Positions 23,743 to 37,000 of a stretch of DNA of 64,000 bases are shown here, piece by piece. The first letter of the stretch is position 1. Each line of letters begins with the position of its first letter. The notes below the pieces were generated by a model. The model was given only the letters and a program-made list of their open reading frames with translations, searched no databases and was not told the DNA's origin. Source of the stretch: Norana najaformis (Eukaryota; Annelida; Clitellata; Crassiclitellata; Hormogastridae); NCBI GenBank assembly GCA_964023275.1, contig OZ029915.1, forward strand, positions 13,522,712-13,586,711, given 5' to 3'. The position numbers and the translations under genes are program-made.

Positions 23743-26700
23743 ATGGCTCTCCAAATTAAAAGAAATATGATTAATATGGTGATTATGTGGGTATCATTAT
23801 ATTCTTGTTTCTCCGTGGAAGCCCGGAAAGAGTCAGGTAGAGTACACATTAAGTATCATATCAGCTTTAGTTTTCAAATGTTGTTTTTGTAATTTTGTAA
23901 TTTATTTATGATCGCCAATTCTTCAAAAATAGTGGAACTCTATTTACGAATATGTAACTGTGCCCGTTTTTCTACAGCGACCTATGGCCTCGAACCTGCT
24001 AATTTTTCAATGAATTAATCGGTTGGGATCCTACTTGACCTGGAACTGAACCCTTTTGCTATCGATTTTGTTTTGACTGAGCGCCTGTGAATAAGCTGGT
24101 TCCCGCGACTTAGCTTTCGTTGGGCGTTGTAGAAATCTCGAGATTACGATTCACCACCGCTGCCCGTTTGAATGGGTACCATGCAATTTAAGGTCCCCGT
24201 TTACGGAGCGTGCTAGCCCGAGATTCAAATCTCTAAAATAAGCCACGAACGGGAGGCGAACCGGCATCCTCACGCACAAAGGCGCCTTGACGTAGACCTA
24301 CGCGTTAACCAATGTAGCTAACCAAGCAACCAATATAGTTCAGTTACGTTATATTAATCTATATTTGCTGCCTCTCCGATTTCACGACTTCCTGGCCGCA
24401 AAAACGGCAAGATAAGTGCGGATCCAACATTATCTAAACTGTCCGTACATGCCGGTCTGTTTACATTTTGATCGATCCTAAATGACGGTCAGGCTTCGAT
24501 GAGAGAAGATGTCCGCACACACTGGGTCGCCGCTTTACCCTGAGATGCGGAAATCTTCGGCATCCTCCTGGTATGTAATCCCGATTCCGCACTCTATCCG
24601 CAGGGAAGTAGAATTTGGCAATACAAGTCGAAATAAAGTAGGGGCTGTATGTATGGTTGCATGTATGCTTTTGTGTGTTTATGAATGTATGAATGCGTGT
24701 ATCTTTCTGTGAAATAGTGTATTTGAAATACCGCATGTATGTGAGTGGACAATTAACTTGTATTCCTGCCTTCATATTTATTTGTTAATTGTAAGTTTTC
24801 ATTGGTTTTGCTAGTCTTCAGATTGCACGTTGTAACCACTATAATTCTGCACTTTAGCTGCGATAGAAGACTACTGTTTCTCGGAAACATTTCAACCTCG
24901 ATGTCTGAAGAATGAAGTGATCCTGATGAATAGTGCAACCTATGGACGAATGCGCATTGGAAAATGCATAACCAGTGAAGAAGTCGCTGCTCAGCGACTG
25001 CTGGCTGGAGATCTTGATGACCCTAGAATTCTTGGATGTTCGGCAAATGTTTTGTCACTTCTTGATGGAAAATGCTCTGGAAAAAGCGCATGCGAACTTC
25101 GCGTTTTTGATATTTCTGTGCAAAATATTCAGCCTTGCTTTCCTATTTTAAATGTTTTTCTCGAAGTCAGCTACGAATGCATCACTGGTATGTGGACTAA
25201 ATAGCTTTAGAACTAATATAATATTATAACGAAACATAGGCTGTGACCTATTTGTGACCAAAAAGGTCATAGAAATTCTGCTGAACAGATTTTGTCGCAC
25301 TGTTTTCAGCCTTTAAGCTATTAAGCTGTCTTGAACACACCTTAAACCAATAGCAGGCCTAACGAACAAAGCTATTAGTATGTCGCCTGTCACATACTCG
25401 GGCACCTCCCCTTATTGTTACATAGTATTGCGTCATCAAACGCCTTCTAACTGGTGCAACTCATTTTATTTAATTATGTATTAGTGTCTTTTTAATTTCT
25501 GTGGTCGTTAATGACACATTTATCTCGAATTAACGAAGCGTTCCAAGGTTAAAAGAATAATACTTTAGTGTAATAAGGCTTTTGAAATAACTGAAAGCCG
25601 TTTGAAGACCGTACTGTTAAAGCTTCCTTATATTGTCCTGCAGTTGTCGATGAAAGGCGATCGTGCTCTGTGGTCGTGTCTAAGAACTCTATCCATATAA
25701 TCGGTTCCTTTGGCAACCAACGAATCTGTGGATCAAAATCCCAGCCATGGATCGCGGAAGCACAAGGTGGCCAAAGACTCAGCATTACCCTTCTGGATTT
25801 CACAAATTCACTTGATCGTCAGTCTCAAAAACAAAGTAAACAGTCTTGTTATAAATATGGGAATTTGGAGGATAAAGCAGGGAAACGAAATGTTTCGATA
25901 TGCGGAAACGGAGAAGAGAGGGAAAAGTCGTTGTACTTCACAACTGGAAATGCAGTGGAAATATACTTCAACGCACCTGACTTAGAGACCGTTGGAAACG
26001 TGATGCAAATCATTTTGAAACTTGAAGGTTATAAGAACTCTTATCCTGAACAAAATATAAATAAGCTGTACTGCTTGCTTTTTAAACAAACAAAAAAGTC
26101 TGGTTACTTCATAATCTTCAGTATCTTCGTCATTAACATAATTACCATTAACGTAAACAGTGCAAGACAGAAGTGTAGAAGGAAACGATTAAATGTGCTA
26201 TGAATATCCACCGGCTTTCCGCAAACAGATGGTGATGCCAATTAAAGTGTGATTTGGTACTGTTCTTCGTTAGCTATTGGTTGCACAGAAGTCATTCCTC
26301 CAGAAGATACTTGGCTGAAGAGGAATGATGAATCGATTGTGATTGGGTGTTACTCCAGTCGTCAAACTTGGCATCTTAGGTGTGAAGCCGGGAAATGGAT
26401 TGGTGTAATTGGAAACTGTTCGCATGGTGAGCTTCCAATGGTGTTGCCAATTTACTTTTTTTGCATCAGTATAATAAGCACAAAATTATTCTAAAGTATT
26501 TGCGTTTCCTTAGCATATAATGATCGAGAAGATAAAATATGTTCAACAAAGTAGGCCTACATCTAACAAATTGAACCCAAAAATCTCCTTCAGTCAGTAG
26601 AGGGTATGCATAAATTGAATCAATGGCTTATGTACTTTATATACGACTTGTACTTATTATTATGTTAGACTTGTTTACTGGAATGACTAGTGCTGGCATA

Positions 26701-29700
26701 TGTCCAGCCCAATGAAGGTGCAGTCAACAGCAATAATTACCACGAATAATTACCATTTCGGCCTTAGATGTTGCAGCAGTAACGAAGTTTGTCTTTTTTG
26801 GTTTCCGACATTTGAGCAAGGTGATAATCAAGTGTAGTGTTTGTAGAACTTTCCTATTTTCAGGGCCACGAATGTAAAAAGGCCAACAGAAAGTATTAGG
26901 CCTATACCATCCCAACGTTGTTGTACAGTATTTTGTAATCTTTCATTTGGCTTATATGCATGTAATTTTTCCTCTGTGTGTAAGCACTTGCTACTATCGG
27001 ACATTTCGATGACGTCGCTTTGATGAGTCGTCGTGTTGTTGACTTGTTTGTGATTGATTGGCGGGTTTTCTGCGCTAAGGCGAAATTTTTCGTTATATTA
27101 CTGGGTAGTTGGTTTGTTCATGATCACGACCTTGGTTACAGGGTGCTTGTGGCTACCACTCATCGAACAAGTGCTGGTGCTTTGGTGTGACGCCGGCTGG
27201 TGCGCATTTTATCACGTGGGCTCTCGTGCGGAAAACGACGCGCTTAGGTTGTGATGAGTCATAGAACGGTCTGGACTGGTCTGAATTGGCATGCCTATAA
27301 AATGCGAATGCAAATGCATTGTTAGGAGATAGCAAAAAGATTTTGTATCGGTAGTCTGTCTTGTCCTCAGTTGATATTTTGAGTTATAAATGGCGTTGAT
27401 ATATTCATATATCTAAAACTATATATGTAACGTCTGAAGAACTGTTACGATTGATTTGTTTTTTTTTTCTCTTAATTATATGTAACAAATCAAAGGCTGT
27501 ATGTCTCTTCTCGAGTTAGCACTACGCTTCAAATCGATCAAGTCGATAGTTCGAAGCCCTATCGATTTACACTTTGAGAGATGGCCGACAGTTGCGAATT
27601 CAGCATCAGGACAAATGAACGCGGCAATATATGTTATAGTGCGATTACTGGACTTTACCGTTAAGTTATTGCTACTGAAATTAAAATAAATATCAATAGG
27701 CCTTTAATAATAAATCTATTGCACATATGTCCATATTTTAGGGTTCTGATTGCTTTTCGTTGGATTTTGACATGTAGGGTTGGTTCTTTAGCCATATTTT
27801 GTGACAAAATATTTGCTTTACCCGCCACTTGATAAAGTGCAAAATACCAAGACTTTGTTCATTGCAGAAACCTTACTGGACCATCCCATTGTTCAATCGA
27901 ATTCCGATGCAACTTTTTCTAGAAGCAAGCAAGGTAAGACATTTTCTTCTCTAAATTAAGCATTGTGATGCATTTTTAAAGCAGTATGAGACATTCTCTA
28001 GAAATAAGCAAGTGAGACCGTTTTAAGAGCAGGATGAAACATTTACTTAAGAAACAAAGTGTTGCACTTTCTAGAAATAAGGAACATTATACGTTTTCAA
28101 CAAATGAGCGCAATCGGGCATTTTCACAGAATAATTATAGCCAGTGCAGACTACTTAATGGCGGTTATTAGACAAATATTTTCTGCTTCGTGAATTCGAT
28201 ATGCCTTTACCCTAAGTTCTTGGTATATTATTAACCAATTTTGAGGAAAGTTTTACAGATCCGTTGCAAAAGTAACTTGCATGGCATGATTCTAACGAAA
28301 ATATCAATCGCCTTAAAAACTTATAAACTCTGAGCAATGAAGAATCTTAAGATTTGACAAACTTTTAATATAAAATCGAAATATGAAAGATGCTGCACGA
28401 TAGAAATCTGTGAATAAGACTTAGTTAACAAAGCAGAATATTGGGCTAACAACATCTAAACTTGAATCACAGCACAAACGTTGAATTTTTGTTTATTGTT
28501 ATTGGTTACATATTTAGTTTTTTTATTACTATTGTTTATTTATTATGATTGGTGTTGAAATGAAGTTAATTAATTTGATTTTGATTTATTTATAGAAACT
28601 TTACAAGAATGCTTTTAAAATAGACCTTCAGTATAGGCTTTAGGCCTACATGCATTATAATACCAATTGCTGTAGATCACAGCAATCTGTGTATAAACAT
28701 TTGCCTACCTGTTAATTTGTATGGTGTCTATGTAACCATTTTTGTGTCTTTTTAACTTATTATTTTCACTTTAAATATTCTTCAGAGATTGGGGTTGGCA
28801 TGGTAAAAAATCCCATCTAATCCACAACCGAAAATTTGATATACTTTTTTGTTATTTTCCAACTGGAAATTGTAAAGAACGTTGTCAAATAGTGTTAGTT
28901 TTAGCCTGTGTAGTCCACTAAATTGATTCGTTCATGATATTCACTAGTTATATTCGCTATTTTGAAGCTGTACCATGTCTGTGAAATATAGGTCATGTAT
29001 ATTTTATAAATTACAATTATTCCAGTATTAGTTTGATTCAAGATGACATGCCGGTCATTATTTTGCCTTAGTTCTGGCCATTGTCGCTATTTGTGGATTT
29101 ACGACGGCGGTTTGTCTTGCAATCTTGTGTGTAGGAGCTATCTGCCTAAGAAGGTATGTGTAGATGACCAGATGTCACGCTTTTTGCATAACTTCGTTAC
29201 TAGAAATATCTTAAACTCGTTTATTTTCTTTAAAAGTTTATATTAAAAGAGTAAAAAGGTGATTATTTCGAAAAGGATAATTATATAATTATAGCAATAT
29301 AATTTATATGTATAATTTGAGGCTAATGCGGCAATGCGTCATAAGCTAAGAGAAAGAAAATAAAGGTTTTGACTTTCTGTAAATCTGTAGGCAGCCTATG
29401 TTAAACTTAAAACACGTTACGAAGCTAGGCCTACGTAGCAAAGATCTCCAACGAGTATAATTTGGCAGCGAAACTTTCTAGCCACACTATAGTTTTATAT
29501 AGAGTATGTCATATTTGCTCGTGGCTTTATCGTGGACCTTAGGCGATAGTTAATTTTGTGCAAATTAATAAAAGTGACCATTGACCAATGCTTTATCGTT
29601 TAACTACAAAAATGCAAAACTTTTTACTTTGTCGGTACTTTTGGCTGATTTAGAAATAGACCTATGTGCTTTGCGCCACGCAGACACGTCTAGAGGCGTT

Positions 29701-30025
29701 TACAGTGGATTGCGAAGGTTTCGATAGCTTCGTATAACTTTGAGAAAAACTTCTTTTCACAGAATCAGTAGAAGAGTGACGGCATTTATCACTTCAAAAA
29801 TAATTGGCTTCTGCGAATGTTTTAGCTAAAGAGAGCGTCACTTGACCATAAGAACCAAGCAATTTGGTTTTTCATCATCTCGGCCAAGAAAACTTATTGT
29901 AGTTAGTTGACCTATTTGTCAGACAATGCTACCATGCGCACAACTATTGTAGTGGAAAACATCAAAATCCATGGTTCACCATCGGTCGATCCTTGTGCGT
30001 TATACACCGGCGCGATAGACGTTAC

Positions 30026-30083
<58 letters not shown>

Positions 30084-30882
30084 CAGAAGAAGAAGAAGAA
30101 GAAGAAGAAGAAGAAGAAGAAGAAGAAGAAGAATTACCAGAACTTGACGAGTAGCAGCCTTTCCAGCTGCTGTTCCTCATCTTCAATAAGTTCTTAAATT
30201 ACGAGGGATCATATGTACCTCAGGGAAAAAAATAATCAATAATAACCTCAAAACTTCACAGTTTAAGAATCAAAAACTCTGTGTTAAAGAAGCAAAGAAT
30301 AATAAACGCTAATACAATTTAAATTGTTTTGCTATAGGCCTAAGACTTTAATGGTATAAGAGGTATACTTTTAGTCGCAACTAATATGATTTATTTCTTA
30401 AGTGATTAAAATCACAGACCTAAAACTCAATTGATATATTTGTTAATATATTACCAAGAAAAAATATAGATCTATAAATACAAAGTCGAGAATAGTCTAT
30501 TGTCCGAGTTTTAAAAATGTTGCGTCACTGTGACGAAGATACCTAAGTTTCTTAAATGCCTAGGCTTATCCCACTAGTGCTTCTTATTTAGAAATTGCTA
30601 TTGTTGCCTATTTAAAATCGAGATGATAAATGCTTTACAAAATGTTACAAATATTACAGATTTCACACTCAAAAGAAGAAGAAGACGCAGGAGTACAAGA
30701 CCCTTAACTGCCCGATGAATTCTATTCGAGGTGTCAGTTTAGCGCGAGAATATGCTGGAAGCGAAATGAGTAGTTCAATAGCACAAGTGCCAACGTATTC
30801 CTTCTACGCAGGACACAGTGATATCAATGACGTCAGCAACCCAATCAATCCGAATAACAGCAATTCTAGCGCCAGACTGTGA
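23743..30882 (+). CDS. Receptor gene B: SUEL lectin, CUB-like, sushi-like single-pass membrane protein
   Basis: Seven exons: 23743-23836, 24858-25187, 25644-26027, 26274-26426, 27868-27933, 29072-29153, 30660-30882; 1332 bp, 443 aa, all GT-AG with frame kept. Exon 1 is a signal peptide (core MINMVIMWVSLYSCFS). Exon 2 is a SUEL/galactose-rhamnose-binding lectin domain (SATYGRMRIG, DDPRILGC, CSGKSACELRV, LEVSYECI; 8 Cys). Exon 3 is a CUB-like beta domain with four Cys (SCSVVVSK, RICGSKSQPW, QSCYKYG, VSICG). Exon 4 is a sushi-like module (IGCTEVIPPEDTWLKRND, LRCEAGKWIGVIGNC). Exon 5 encodes a 22-residue juxtamembrane stalk. Exon 6 is the TM helix (AIVAICGFTTAVCLAILCVG). Exon 7 is the tail (TQEYKTLN, VPTYSFYAGHSDIND, ARL). 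The inferred role is glycan recognition at the cell surface, plausibly innate immunity or adhesion. Confidence 0.85.
23965..24335 (-). repeat. tRNA-derived SINE (copy 2, nearly complete)
   Basis: Lies in intron 1 of gene B. The minus strand starts with a tRNA-like head: D-arm/box A GTTAGCTACATTGGTTAACG (about 24303-24322) and box B GGTTCGCCTCC (24252-24262). The core CCATTCAAACGGGCAGCGG and a tail follow, the tail matching 3020-3175. Copies at 3605, 9985, 11655, 44390, 55140, 59725 and 63225 share parts. Confidence 0.75.
26995..27410 (+). repeat. LTR-like dispersed repeat, copy in gene B intron
   Basis: Shares blocks in the same order with 41935-42300 (reverse) and 49285-49730: TGACGTC then ATGAGTC near the start, GTGTGACGCCGGCTGG, GCGCATTTTATCACGTGG, TTGTGATGAGTCA, AATGCATTGTTA, and GAGTTATAAATGGCGTTGAT near the end. 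It is about 415 bp, with no coding capacity. A solo LTR is the best guess because two members border an integrase fossil at 48-49 kb; a MITE is the alternative. It carries E-box CACGTG (27213) and AP-1 TGAGTCA (27256). Confidence 0.6.
30024..30132 (+). repeat. Compound microsatellite (AAT)n-(GAA)n
   Basis: About 20 AAT units followed by about 15 AAG units in the last intron of gene B. The purine-rich half could form unusual DNA structures. The open frame across it is an artefact. Confidence 0.95.
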
Positions 30883-31249
30883 AATATCCGCCGATAGAAC
30901 ACGTACTTTCTCTTGGAAATTGTTCTGCATGGGCAGAGTGCATGGAAAATACATTTTATGGGAGCCTGAACCAACTGGGAGGGGAATTCTCCTTCCTGCC
31001 ATGAATTTTACGGTTATTTTGATATGTAGATGTTCACGAACCACAGTCTGTTGACCTTACCGACACTTTCTTTTTAAAGAATTTTTCAAGTCCTAATTGC
31101 CATGACATTGCACCAAATTATGAGGTAAAGCAAGCCAAGATTCTGATGACAAATGTTAAGAACTGAACGACATGACAATTTAATGTATGGTGTTGTTAAT
31201 GTATTGTTATTGCGTGGTATTGTAATGTATCAGCGTAAACTTCTAAACC

Positions 31250-31490
31250 GGCCCTTGACTCGGCGTTACGTCAACGAGTCTTTTTAGCGCAGGTACCCAC
31301 GTGATCAATTGAGCACCAGCCGATGTCACATCAAAGCTCCAGCACGCCCTCGATGCGTGTAAGAGAGACGTATCCAGCAATCCGCTGCACGTGATCACTG
31401 TGTGTCATCAAGGTAGAAGCAGCTTTGATAGAAAGCATCACTATACAAGTCTTATTACGTATCGGACATGGGTGATAAAAACATGTTCGA
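31250..31490 (-). repeat. LTR-like dispersed repeat, partial copy between genes B and C
   Basis: The plus strand has CCCACGTGAT, then GATGTCACATCAAAGC and CAGCACGCCCTCGATGCG. These match the reverse complement of 49420-49500 in order. The rest of the unit is diverged or missing. Confidence 0.5.
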
Positions 31491-32535
31491 CACACAAGGT
31501 CCTAGGTCCAAGGTCACTCCCAGGTAATGTAATCGCTCATTTATTACACGATTACACGATGGTTTAAGGATTTGTTGGTTGTAGTGTCCATATATGGATT
31601 ACCTCACGTTCAAAATTTCTTCATTCAACACAACGTTGAAGGTTTTCTTGAAGTCTGTAAACTGATGCAGACTTTTTTGTTGTGTTCACAGCTTTTATCG
31701 AGTATTTTTTCTATGAATAGCCCTACCTGATGAAAATGTGCATCTTTTCAGTCTGCACCAGCCATTGTTAGGCCTAATTGTGTAAATTTTGAAGTTAAAC
31801 CCGCAAAGGCTTGAAAGTATCCTGCTCGTGCGTTTGGCTAAATGTAATGTTTGCCGTTAAGATAATAGCTGAATCATGTTATTTAACGCGAATCGTTGTT
31901 TTTTTTGAGTCAGTATAAAAACTGTTGTAATATACTTTGCATTTGCGGTTTGCATTTCTAGTTTATTAAGCACATTAGTCCACCTAAAACAAACTCTATC
32001 CATGTGTGTATATGCGTGTAGAACCGCTAATCAGAATTTTCATATAAATGGAGCTCTTCAAACCCCTTTTGAATTTTCATGACATTTATAGGCTCGACCG
32101 CTTCATTGCTTTATCCTTCTCAAGCTCATTCTAGTTGTTGCTTCTTAGGCCTATATATTAAACAGTTTTCACTAATAAATGTTTTGCTGTCACAACCGCG
32201 TTGTTATTTATAGTGTTTTGAATAAATACTGTCATGTATTTTATAGTCGATGAATTTGGACCGTTTTGAGACGACCCCCGCTCTATTAACATTAATAGTA
32301 AACTTCTGAATAATCCATAGGCCAAATCTTTGCGCGCTCTCCGCATAATAATGAGTCAAATGTTGGCTAAATTAACGTTGTATGCTTCCTAACGATGTTA
32401 TGGCATATAGTGCATGGCAGATAGTGGTCACATAATTTTGTCGAGTCTCTAGCTCTACGCGAATTGAGACAACACATTGTCTTTCCAAGAGGTTGACACT
32501 GTTAGCGCAACAAAGACCTAGTGCAGTTCCAGATC

Positions 32536-33817
32536 ATGATGATGATCATCATGGTGAATTTGATAATGTCGTGGACTTTGAGACATGCGTCGTCTTCCGA
32601 GGCAGTAAAGAAGGAGCCAGGTATTGAATGTTTTTACTTCGCATCTCATTTCAACACGATTTCTTATTAACGCTATATAATAAAAGCAGAGTACGGACAT
32701 AGACAGACACACGTCACCCGGGTTGTCTCCAGCACATCTGTGATAGCCCAGAAAGTCTGATTTTGAGAGGTGAATGAAGAACAACTTAATCTATTGTTCT
32801 CCGACCAAATCTGGTTTTGACTTTTTTCTTTTACCCTTAATAATTATTAAATAATTGCTTCAATATCTATTTTAATCCGAAAGTTGGCTACAAAATTTTC
32901 ATTTTATATGCTAATTAATCAAGACTTATTGTCTCTCTTCAGTAGAATGTCCAATTCCATATTACCTAAAATTTAGGCTCGCATTTATTTTGCTTACCTG
33001 TGAAAGAGTTTTGCTAACTATAACCATAGTAACTTCTACTAAATACTATAACTTCACCCAATCAGAGATGTGTCTGCTTATATAGACTACTATATTGGCC
33101 TCTGATTTAAAAGACAAGGGTAAAAGTCGGCCATCCCCGCTTTTAAATGCCAGCATGGATTGCCAGCGTCCTGCCACTTCAGGTTCTGTGTTTCGGTAGC
33201 AGTAGTTCCCAGTCGGTCATATTTTCGTTCTCTGCCACTAACTAGAATCTTTCGTTCCAAGGACTTCCCCTAAGACATAACTGATGGTCCTCGTGGATTT
33301 CCCTGACATCCGTGACTACCGGTCTGAATTCTCCAGACGCAATTCAGCAATTCTGCACCAGTCATCTGGAACAGTCTTCCTGTTCACATTACTCACAACA
33401 ACATCTGGTTAGACATATTCGTAAAGCGGCTTAAGACCTATTTGTACCGTCTTGCTTTTGTTGTCTGACCGCTGTGACTCATCCACGTCTACGATTCCTC
33501 GCTCAGCCGATGAACATATGGCGTGCTAACAAATGTCTTACTTACTTGCTTGCTTGCTATTTCATTATTCTTGAATCTCTCGTGTGGGACGCTCTAACGA
33601 CTGAGATTAAGGATGATACATTGTCTGTAACTGATGTCCAAAAGAAAAACGCATCTGTTCACTATGCTCACTAGGCCAGCATAGGTATCTGAATGATGTT
33701 TCTTTTTTACATTGATTCATAGACAATGAAACTGTCATTGACGACATTTAGTAATACGAGGCCGGATCAGGCGCATTTTGAGATTTTATTTTAATTGTGC
33801 GCGTTCCTAATGTCGTC

Positions 33818-33880
<63 letters not shown>

Positions 33881-33892
33881 TAATAATATCTC

Positions 33893-33954
<62 letters not shown>

Positions 33955-33980
33955 TATAATAATAATAATAAAAAAAAAAA

Positions 33981-34020
<40 letters not shown>

Positions 34021-37000
34021 TAATAATAATAATAATAATAGCAGCGATAATAATAACCCAGGTAGCACGCAAACTTTTTAAAGCGTTTGCTTTTACTTGG
34101 GCCCGTTGAATAATGGTTGCGTTACAATGTTAACGTTCAGTAAACGTTTTGTGTAAACGTCAGTAAGATACTGTTCAGAGCACAGGTTCATTTTCATCAC
34201 TTGATTGTTAATTAATGCAAACAACTTCATAGTATCATCAACATGAAGAAAATATGACGCATGTAAGACAGCGAAACTTCAGCTCCATTACTTCTCAAGC
34301 CTCACCTCCAGACAGGTTAAGGGTCGTCCACAAAGGACTCCGCAAAAAAGAACCTTCTTTGGACCCCTCCCTCCCCTTTGTCCGCATCTGTCTGCAATTG
34401 ATCTTACCCTCCCCCTCACTCTCCCCCTTTGCAGACGTCCGCACTCAGAAGGCAGTGAACAATAGCAGACCAGCATCGTGAAAACGTCATTAATAAACAT
34501 CTCATTCTAGCTTATTTAATTAAAAGAACCTCACAGTGGCACCATACATGGCTGACAGATTTACATAGATGCGACTTAAGATAGGTTGAAAACTTGAAAT
34601 GTTTCTTTAGCTGTCTGCAGCAGAACATTACTAATGATGAACCAATGCAGTACAGAGTGTCCGCCATCTGACTGAAGTTGATGTTTAAAGCATGGGTTGT
34701 ACTAAAGGCTATGTACGTGTACCAAATTTATATGCGGACGTTCGCATGGGCAATAGCCCTCCCTCCCCTTGTCCGCAATTGTCCGCATTTGCATCCTCCC
34801 TTTTTCCTCCCTCTTTGCGGACGTCCTTTATGGACGACCCCTAACATTGTTTACTCTTTTAGAGGAAAGTGCAACATTAACTGTGGATTCCAATACCCTA
34901 CTCACTCAGTATCACGGTATCTCATGAAATCTTTTGGAAAATCTTTGGAGTGGCATAACTATTTCCTGAATGATCGTAGTGATTCTCCTTATATTTGCAT
35001 TGTATCTATGCTAAATTAAAAACTAAAGTGTACATAGCTAATGTAATGCTTTGGTATGGTGTATATGTGTGTTTAATTATATATCAAAGCCAACGTTTAT
35101 ATAGGTAAAATGATTAAATTAGTTTATGCCAGCATGATAAGACGAATTAATAGCTAATAATAGTGTATGGGGAACGACAGAATTCCGTACATTGGATTCA
35201 ACGAAAACAAGGATTCAGCAGCCCAGATTTCAAACTTCAACCGTCAACCGGATATCGTCTGTCGAACAGACGACTTTCACGCTCTACGCGGCAATGCATA
35301 ACGTTCAGACTTCAGTCGAGCAGTAATCGTCATTCAAGTTACACGTGCTTGTGGAGAAGCTCTCTCAACTCATAATTGATAGTTATGTGCCGTAAGATCA
35401 ACGGTGAATCGACTAGTAAAAGCTTCGAAAGTGGTTTAATCGTGCGAAGCGTTCGTTCGATCCTACAACGGTGACTTGTGAATTGATGATAATCGAACTA
35501 GACAAGCAGAAACATTTTATGCTCTGAATTGTGGTGGACCTCGGGCGACGACAACTCGGGTCTTCGTCTTTGGTGGACACCAAGCTCGACGTATATCCTC
35601 TGGTCTGAAGGACACCAGGCTCTACGTCGAGTCAAGAGCCAAAGAATCAACCTAGCTGTAGAGAAGCTAGGACTCATAAAGTGTTTGCGATCGGCTACAA
35701 CTAGGCCGGATTGTGATTTGGACGTTCGTTGTGTTTAACCGCGTGAAGGACATGCATGCCAACAGCACTGCTAATTATAATCTATCTTCAAACCGAGTCA
35801 GCAACTTCATGCCTACCAAGCCTAAAGAAAGAACCAAGTTCGAGTTTGGATGCCAACGAGGGAGCTTAATTTACTAGTAATATCTAGATATAATAATAAT
35901 AATGCTGGCATAGGTATGTATGGCTGTAATCTACGACAGATAAAGAATGGCGTGCGGCCTTGCTTTTGCATATTGTTTTAAATGGACTTGAACTATTTTT
36001 AAATCATTCCACTGAAACTGAAAGGGCTAATATTGTGTATACCCCTATATATGAACATACACTATTCTCTACAATCGACCATCTTCTTTATTTATAAATA
36101 TAACGGCTAGTAAGATCGAGCTAGGCCCAAAACTTTACAGATCGGATGACGAAGGTGGCATTTCGATCAGACAGCTAGGGACTGATACGCGCTCATTCGG
36201 TGTGCCACAGAGGTTGGCTCTTTGATCGCCGTCTTTTCTGTTTATCTTGTATCACTACTGCTCTTAGATTCACCGATATGCCGGCTATATTCGGCTGTAG
36301 TTGACATGTCAGCCATCAGATGTACTTGCTCATGGATCGAAATCGTGAGCTATTGTGACGAAGTATAAACCTGGACGTCATCCAATCGGTTTAGGCTAAA
36401 TTCGTCGCAAGGGTTTTAGCTTTTTACTGTCATTCTTTTCTGTCGACAAGTGACTGCTGCTTAATCATATGTTTTAATTTTATAATGTTTGTAACAAGGT
36501 GCAACAGAAGTCTACTGTCAGTTCGAAACGTTTCAACCGCGGTGTCCAAAGAGTGAGGTAATTCTGATTAAAAGCGCCACCTATGGACGAATGCGCATTG
36601 GAAGATGCATAACGGCTGATGAAGTTGCTGCTCAGCGGTCGCTGGCCGGTGATGATCCTCGCATCCTTGGGTGTTCAGCAGATGTTCTGCAAATTCTTGA
36701 TGAGATATGTTCTGGAAAGGCAGAGTGTGAAGTTCGTTTTTCCGACAGTGCATTTGAAAATACCAAACCGTGTCTACCCGGTCTCTTTATGTACCTTGAA
36801 GCCAGCTATGAATGCATTAAGAGTAAGTTTTAAATACAGTATATTATCTATAGTGTTATAGATTTCCTTTTTACATATGACATTAACCGTGAAAAGCGTC
36901 TTGTATCGATCGGTTAAGCAACTTTCGCTAGCAGTTGGTTATGTTGCTCTGCTTGTCTCTAAACAGACAAACTAGATTAGCCTAAATATATGTCCATATG

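Noticed and set aside
29907-30197. Open frame with poly-Asn and poly-Lys
   Set aside because: Pure translation of the (AAT)n-(GAA)n microsatellite in an intron.
33791-34072. Minus-strand frames of poly-Leu, poly-Tyr and poly-Ile
   Set aside because: Translation artefacts of the (AAT)n tract.
34678-35019. Hydrophobic N-terminus (MFKAWVVLKAMYVYQIYMR) as first exon of receptor gene C
   Set aside because: It overlaps the MITE end, lacks a phase-1 donor, and the exon at 32536-32620 fits phase, signal peptide and upstream box better.
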